Shown here one piece after another: positions 7,659 through 11,888 of a stretch of 11,888 nt of DNA. The notes beneath the pieces were generated by a model, which ran no database searches, had not been told where the DNA came from, and saw only the letters and a list, made by a program, of their open reading frames with translations. The translations under genes were made by a program, and so were the position numbers. This DNA comes from an uncultured Phycisphaerales bacterium (GTDB lineage Bacteria; Planctomycetota; Phycisphaerae; Sedimentisphaerales; Anaerobacaceae). The number at the start of each line of letters is the position of its first letter. Within the stretch, counting starts at the first letter, position 1. The stretch spans positions 1 to 11,888 of the forward strand of contig CALMMH010000572.1 in the NCBI GenBank assembly GCA_937868145.1. The letters are read 5' to 3'.

Positions 7659-8491
7659 CCGACCCCATCCCGGTAGATCCGAATCCGACAACGGGCGGCG
7701 ACGTCGTGGTCACGGACGAAGCGTCCGTACTCGCGCTTTTGCCCAAGTTCCTCAAGCCAGGGGACCCCGCGCCGGTGCGGGACGGGTTGATCGCGGGACT
7801 GACGGCCATTCTCCTCACGTGGCAAGAGCGTTCGGCCTACGCCGCGGCGCAATCGGACCCCGCGCGAGCGACCGGTGCCTATCAGGATGGGCTCGCCGAT
7901 GACGCTGGTTTTCCTCGCGTGCAAGACGAGGACGACGAAGCCCTACGGACGCGCCAATTCACGGTGCAGCAACTAGTGACCCCAACGGCCATCATGGCGG
8001 CGGTGAATGCCATCCTGGCGCCGCATACCGCGAAGCTCGCGCAATACTGCGAAGCCGCGCTCGATCGGTGGTTCGTCTTCAACGGTGCGGCGCCAGCGCG
8101 CCCAAAGAGCTTCATCTACGTCGACGTCGGGCGGAGTCCCTACTACCCCGATCGACTGTACCTCGACGAGTCGGCGCAGAACGGCGGGCGCGTCCGAAAT
8201 CAGGCCGAGCCGGGCGCCGCTCGAGTGTGGGGCGATACGATTGGGCGTCACTTCTTGCTTCGCCTCCCCGATCTCTCGTACCTCGATGCGGAGATTGCTG
8301 CGGTCTACACGCTCGGCGCACCGACGACTGCGCGCTTCTTCGTCGGCGCTGGAACGTCATCGACAAATACCACTTTCATCCGGTCGCTTCCAGCGGTCGC
8401 CCTTGTTCTCTACCAGTCGATTGCCGACGTCGTGACGCGCCTCCAAGGCGCTTCGATTCGGTTCTCGCTCATCGTCGATCGGAAACTCTGA
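7655..8491 (+). CDS. Tail protein, gpI-like
   Basis: A 278-residue product placed directly after J, where P2-like operons carry I. The N-terminal part (about 20-125) resembles gpI-type wedge proteins: LLPKFLKPGDPAPVRDGL, a helical segment, an ATGAYQDGLADDAGFPR turn, then R-x-R-Q-F-x-x-Q-x-LVTPTAIMAAV, a pattern in which the 'G...R...D.x.x.x.R.R' charges are familiar from tail protein I and DUF2313-like baseplate proteins. The C-terminal half is strand-rich with SFIYVDVG and RFFVGAGTSSTNTTF and could contact the adjacent tail fibre. gpI-like proteins complete the wedge and anchor fibres. Start ATG 7655 overlaps the J stop; stop TGA 8489-8491 is followed six bases later by the fibre gene. Identification leans on order more than on residues. 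Confidence 0.6.
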   Translation: MTDPIPVDPNPTTGGDVVVTDEASVLALLPKFLKPGDPAPVRDGLIAGLTAILLTWQERSAYAAAQSDPARATGAYQDGLADDAGFPRVQDEDDEALRTRQFTVQQLVTPTAIMAAVNAILAPHTAKLAQYCEAALDRWFVFNGAAPARPKSFIYVDVGRSPYYPDRLYLDESAQNGGRVRNQAEPGAARVWGDTIGRHFLLRLPDLSYLDAEIAAVYTLGAPTTARFFVGAGTSSTNTTFIRSLPAVALVLYQSIADVVTRLQGASIRFSLIVDRKL

Positions 8492-8495
8492 GGAG
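8491..8495 (+). promoter_or_regulatory. Ribosome-binding site of the tail fibre gene
   Basis: AGGAG at 8491-8495 is the clearest Shine-Dalgarno match in the window, but lies only two bases from the ATG at 8498, closer than usual. It shares its first base with the stop codon of the gpI-like gene, so coupling to upstream translation probably also contributes. Confidence 0.5.
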
Positions 8496-8497
8496 CC

Positions 8498-9793
8498 ATG
8501 GAAGAAAAATTCGTTCACTCGACGGACGGGCAAGAGCTGGAGCAAATCGACGTCAACATGATCGCCAGTGAGGCGGCGCTCGCTGATGATCGCACGCTCG
8601 CGGAACTCTTGCGGCTCGCTCCACTGAACGGCTCGACGGTGGCGAAAGCGATCGTCCCGTTCGGGCAAAAGGACGACGTCCATGCGACGGTAGAGCGCTC
8701 CGGCTCCGCGGACGGGAAGGTCCGAATCCGCCCATTCCGGGCGATCATCGGGAGCCGGACAGCGGTGGCCACGTCGGCGGTGGATGCGTGGCATGACATC
8801 CGCTCCGGCATCTATGCTGCGGCAACCTCGACGAACCTCTACGGGGAACTAAGCTTCGTCGCGAACGCCTCTGGGAACGCGCGGTGGGATCTCGTTTACG
8901 CGTCGATCGCGGTCGAGGCGGATGGCGCGGTCATCACTCGCTACGTGAAAGATCCCTCTACGGGCGTCGTTACGGCGCCGAGCGTGGCGCGAACGAAGGT
9001 CAACACGGTCACGGTGACCAAGGTAACGGGGACGGCAAGCGCCACCCCTGCGGCGCCTGCGCTGCCGGCGGACGGGGGCGGGGTCTACAACATCCCGCTT
9101 GCCTACGTGCGCATCCCAAACGGCTACACCGCGGCGAGCACGATCGGGGTGCAAGACATCCTTTCGATCGAGCCGATCGTGCAGATGTCGCGCGTCACGG
9201 GGGCGATGAGCTTCCAGCCGGCGAATTATCAGAACCTCGTCGGCGGGACGACGCTGACGACGACTCGATTCGCGACGTGGGGGTCGAGCGGCACGCGGCC
9301 CGGCTACATCATCCCGGCCGGGATGGGCGGGATGGAGGGCATTGTCGTTTACATCGATTTGACCAGTGCATCCTCAGCGAACTGGTCGCACCAAAATGCG
9401 GGGATCGTCGACAATTCTCGCGATTGGCGAAACCGGTTCTTTTTCATCATGGTGTCTACGGCTTCCTACGCGCAAGCGCCGTCGAATGGCGCCCTAGGCT
9501 CCGATCGGGCTGGTTCTGGGTTCAATAACGGGCTGCCTGTCGGCGGCAGCAAAGAATCAGGGACGGGCGATCTCTCGGTGCTGTGCATGGGCCAGTCCTT
9601 CGTGAACGGAGGCGCCTCGAATTTCATCGCGCAAGTGGGGCCGACGACGCAACCGGTTGCGATGCCTGCGTCATCGGGAACTAACCTTTATGTCAACTCG
9701 TCGGGCGCCATCATCTTGGATCTGGCGTCAACGGCCTCTCGCTGCGGGCACGTGTTCTACATCTTCGCGACCGCGCCATTCCCGAACTTCTGA
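8498..9793 (+). CDS. Tail fibre protein
   Basis: The 431-residue protein has a virion-attachment-like N-terminal part and a different C-terminal part. Residues 1-235 include RWDLVYASIAVEADG, ARTKVNTVTVTKVTG and PAAPALPADGGGVYNIPLAY (about 184-203) with YVRIP next; this 'RWD.vya...vnTvTV..vtGta.atPa.PalPa...yniPLA.v.iP' string is, from general knowledge, common in fibres and other appendage proteins of tailed phages. Residues about 240-431 are Ser, Gly, Asn and Thr rich, predicted beta, with RFFFIMVSTASYA and a terminal CGHVFYIFATAPFPNF; this is a likely receptor-binding head. No collagen-like or long coiled-coil shaft and no obvious intramolecular chaperone are seen. Position after gpI supports a fibre role. 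Its stop (9791-9793) sits inside the first copy of the 40-bp duplication. Confidence 0.65.
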   Translation: MEEKFVHSTDGQELEQIDVNMIASEAALADDRTLAELLRLAPLNGSTVAKAIVPFGQKDDVHATVERSGSADGKVRIRPFRAIIGSRTAVATSAVDAWHDIRSGIYAAATSTNLYGELSFVANASGNARWDLVYASIAVEADGAVITRYVKDPSTGVVTAPSVARTKVNTVTVTKVTGTASATPAAPALPADGGGVYNIPLAYVRIPNGYTAASTIGVQDILSIEPIVQMSRVTGAMSFQPANYQNLVGGTTLTTTRFATWGSSGTRPGYIIPAGMGGMEGIVVYIDLTSASSANWSHQNAGIVDNSRDWRNRFFFIMVSTASYAQAPSNGALGSDRAGSGFNNGLPVGGSKESGTGDLSVLCMGQSFVNGGASNFIAQVGPTTQPVAMPASSGTNLYVNSSGAIILDLASTASRCGHVFYIFATAPFPNF

Positions 9794-9865
9794 GGCCAAA
9801 TGACGGAATCGAGAATCACGACCGAACTTCTGAGGCCAAATGACGGAATCGAGAATCACGACCGA
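9782..9865 (+). repeat. Perfect 40-bp tandem duplication spanning a stop, RBS and start
   Basis: Copies at 9782-9821 and 9822-9861 are identical base for base, and the first four bases (CCGA) occur a third time at 9862-9865. The unit contains the last codons and TGA of the fibre gene, the GAGGCCAA spacer, an ATG and the first codons of the tailspike gene. Removing one copy leaves a simple junction TGA-GGCCAA-ATG. The CCGA at both edges fits a slippage or microhomology-mediated event. 40 is not divisible by three, so copy 1 puts its ATG (9800) in another frame from the true start (9840). Confidence 0.95.
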
Positions 9866-9925
9866 CCTCACGGTGGATCCGCCGGTCCAACTGACGGCGA
9901 AATACACGCCGAGCCGCGAGGATAG
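9800..9925 (+). other. Short decoy reading frame created by the duplication
   Basis: The ATG of copy 1 opens a 41-residue frame that ends at TAG 9923-9925 within the tailspike gene. It begins like the tailspike (MTESRITT) and then reads the tailspike gene out of frame, giving a His, Asp, Pro and Gly-rich peptide without domain features. It is in phase with the fibre gene after the fibre's TGA, so it would also be the readthrough extension of the fibre. It has the same GAGG and spacing as the genuine start and could therefore compete for ribosomes. I do not consider it a functional protein. Confidence 0.4.
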
Positions 9926-11888
9926 GCGGCTCATCGACACACAGATCCGAGGCGTCGAACAGCATCTTGTAGACTGCATGCTGTCGGGCGCGCAAGGGAC
10001 CTACACGCAACTGGACGCCTCGAGTGCCGCATGCGCTGCCGGCGACTTTTGCTGCATGTCGAGCTTGGCGGCGGGGACGGTCACGCGGGTCACTGCCGGC
10101 GCACTGACGAACGCGCTCGCGGTGGTCGGGTGCTTTCCACACGGCGCGGTGCCGGGGGCCAATGCGCTGACCATCACCGGTGGGAAGATCGGCCCCGAGG
10201 TGACGGGATTGGCGGCGTTGGCTGGATACGTGCGGATCAACACCACAACCGCGCGCGCCGAGCGGGTGGCGGCCTTCATCTCGACGGATTACCCGCTGGG
10301 GACTGTCGACAATGCTGGATTCCTCACGCTGGGCCCGCTGCCTAAGGGTGCAGGCGCGCCGGGCGGCGGCGGAGCCATTGCTTTGACCGTGGATGGGCTC
10401 GGGTACGCGACACTAGCCGCGGCCGTCGCCGCGATTGGCTCGACCGTGACGATCGCGGTATTCACCGGCAACGTAAATGCCGGCGGGAACGTTACTGTTC
10501 CGACCACGCTGACCTTGCAATTCGCCGGTGGAGTGCTGAGCGTTGCGGACGGGTTGACGGTCACAATCAACGGCAACGTCATCAAAGGCACCGCAAAGAT
10601 TTTTGACTGTCCTGGGACTGGAGTTGTTCTATTCGGCAAGGACTACAACATCCATCCTATCCCACAATGGTGGGGCGCACTGCTCACGTCGAGCGACGAC
10701 AATGCATTGCAAAAATGGGTCGACTCCTCGCGCCTCGGCGCAGTGCTGGAGCTGCCTGGCGGCACCTACAAGGTTTCTACGGGCGTCGGTGTCTCTTTCG
10801 ATGTCGTCGATTGCGTGATTCGCGGAGCTGGGACGAGCGCCGCGGTTATCCAGGCAACAGCGTCGGTCGAGGCCATCGCGCGCGTAAATGCAGGTAACCA
10901 GAAGTGGCGCGGCTTTTCATTCGACGGGAACCGATTCGCAAAGCACTGCATTCTGTCGTTCAAGGGCGGTCTGAATGAGTACCACGACATTCGGGTCAAA
11001 TATGCACTCCTGGATGGGATCTACTACCCAGGTATCTTGACCTACCGAAGCGATGCGGCGAGCGGGACATATGCCGGGGTGGCATGGGCATGGACGGCGC
11101 GCGACCTCGTCTACAACGCTGCGCGCGCGACGAACAATGACGATGCTCGGTGGGTCGGGAGCGATGCCCAGTTCAATGGGACAACGTACAAGAGCTCGAC
11201 ATCGATCGAGTGTCGATGCGGCGTCAATGAACTCGTCAAGGGCGGAACGATCCGTTACGACACGGCATCGGGCACGCTGATCGCGACGGCGCCCGCCTCG
11301 TTCACGCAAACACCTAGCGCGCTTCGGCCGCACGACCTGGTAAGGGTTCGCGCGACGATCGACTCGCGCGGCGGCGCCGGTCTGGTAGACCCCGGCGGGC
11401 CGATCGTTACGCTGGTCCTCAATCAGTCACGCGTCAATTTCGTCGGCGGACTGCTGAAGACATACAAGGTCCGAGGCGGCGACCGTCTCACGGTCTTCAC
11501 CGGCGGTGGCGATTTCGTTTGTACGATCAAGCGCGTACTCAGCGAAAGTTGGCTCGAAATCTATGAGAATGTAGACGCGCCGCATACCGGGACGGCGATG
11601 CACTACAAGATAGATGTAGAGTACATATTCGGAATTGATGCGCCATCCAGCGCGACGGTCTGTCCGGTGCTCGCTACCTTCACTTTGCCTTTCGATGTCC
11701 CGACCAACGAGTATGCCATTACGGTCGGCGACGGTTTTCGCGAAGAGCCGCACGTTGACAACAATATCAACCTCTTCGACGGTGGCACGTGGCGGTGCAA
11801 TGCCGGGTCGTCGATGTATTGCTGTGGGCTATACGGACACACGATCCGCAATGGGCTCCGGGATCAAAACAACGGCTTCGCGATCATC
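9840..11888 (+). CDS. Tailspike protein with pectate-lyase-like beta-helix (partial at 3' end)
   Basis: From ATG 9840 the frame is open for 683 codons to the window edge, so at least 683 residues and no stop seen. A TGA two codons upstream (9831-9833) excludes an earlier start; GAGG at 9832-9835 lies four bases before the ATG. Residues about 1-45 form a charged anchor, and 53-175 a beta module with five cysteines nearby (C46, C65, C71, C72, C98) and RINTTTARAERVAAFISTDY, leading to a Gly-rich hinge (about 169-179). At 273-312 lies the beta-helix entry seen in tailspikes and pectate lyase 3 proteins: IPQWWGA (275-280), DDNALQKWVD (286-295) and LELPGGTYKV (303-312). From there right-handed beta-helix rungs are likely (VIRGAGTSAAVIQA), with an insertion of strands at about 490-600. 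Such spikes bind and often cleave surface polysaccharide. Catalytic residues cannot be named from sequence alone. Confidence 0.75.
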   Translation, partial: MTESRITTDLTVDPPVQLTAKYTPSREDRRLIDTQIRGVEQHLVDCMLSGAQGTYTQLDASSAACAAGDFCCMSSLAAGTVTRVTAGALTNALAVVGCFPHGAVPGANALTITGGKIGPEVTGLAALAGYVRINTTTARAERVAAFISTDYPLGTVDNAGFLTLGPLPKGAGAPGGGGAIALTVDGLGYATLAAAVAAIGSTVTIAVFTGNVNAGGNVTVPTTLTLQFAGGVLSVADGLTVTINGNVIKGTAKIFDCPGTGVVLFGKDYNIHPIPQWWGALLTSSDDNALQKWVDSSRLGAVLELPGGTYKVSTGVGVSFDVVDCVIRGAGTSAAVIQATASVEAIARVNAGNQKWRGFSFDGNRFAKHCILSFKGGLNEYHDIRVKYALLDGIYYPGILTYRSDAASGTYAGVAWAWTARDLVYNAARATNNDDARWVGSDAQFNGTTYKSSTSIECRCGVNELVKGGTIRYDTASGTLIATAPASFTQTPSALRPHDLVRVRATIDSRGGAGLVDPGGPIVTLVLNQSRVNFVGGLLKTYKVRGGDRLTVFTGGGDFVCTIKRVLSESWLEIYENVDAPHTGTAMHYKIDVEYIFGIDAPSSATVCPVLATFTLPFDVPTNEYAITVGDGFREEPHVDNNINLFDGGTWRCNAGSSMYCCGLYGHTIRNGLRDQNNGFAII

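Noticed and set aside
9794..9839. Possible terminator or promoter between fibre and tailspike
   Set aside because: No stem-loop with a T run and no convincing -35/-10 pair; the gap is explained entirely by the 40-bp duplication.
10603..11333. Several short frames on both strands near 10289-11753
   Set aside because: All lie within the tailspike frame that is continuously open from 9840 to the end, and none has recognisable features.

Overview
The window is a tightly packed, GC-rich, single-strand (+) late structural operon of a contractile-tailed bacteriophage, prophage or phage-derived particle. In map order it holds: the C-terminal part of a baseplate J-like protein (runs in from the left edge), a tape measure protein, a LysM-carrying baseplate/hub adaptor, a gpD-like hub, a gpV-like spike, a tiny proline-rich protein, a gp25/gpW-like wedge protein, a second (complete) baseplate J-like protein, a gpI-like tail protein, a tail fibre, and a long beta-helix tailspike that runs out of the right edge. 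No gene is supported on the minus strand, and no RNA gene, CRISPR array, IS element, integrase, promoter or terminator was found. There is no gene-free stretch over 300 bases; the longest gap is 46 bases and is occupied by a tandem duplication.

Host: the strong GC bias (many windows of 60 bases near 75% GC), codons ending in G/C and this style of tail proteins suggest a high-GC Gram-negative host. Myxococcota or other Proteobacteria-like bacteria are my impression only; nothing in the window fixes the taxon. Whether this is an active phage, a prophage or a tailocin cannot be decided because capsid, packaging, lysis and integration genes lie outside the window.

Layout and function: 1-495 is the J-like C-terminus; 495-2387 the tape measure, which sets tail length and threads the tube; 2388-5622 the hub and puncturing device (LysM adaptor, gpD-like hub, gpV-like spike); 5627-5752 a 41-residue Pro-rich microprotein; 5757-8491 the baseplate wedge set W-J-I in the P2-like order; 8498-end the receptor-binding proteins. 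Most genes join by stop-start overlaps (TAATG or ATGA) or gaps of a few bases, so translation is probably coupled along one transcript.

Points that stand out: (1) a perfect 40-bp tandem duplication (9782-9865) that copies the stop of the fibre gene together with the ribosome-binding region and start of the tailspike gene; (2) a second J-like C-terminal domain upstream of the tape measure, alignable without gaps over 30 residues to the J protein downstream; (3) the Cys-flanked Pro-rich microprotein between spike and wedge; (4) a gp25-like protein with an additional N-terminal beta domain; (5) a tailspike with a conserved beta-helix entry motif and a base-composition shift in its distal part. 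I see no clearly non-phage or defence system here.
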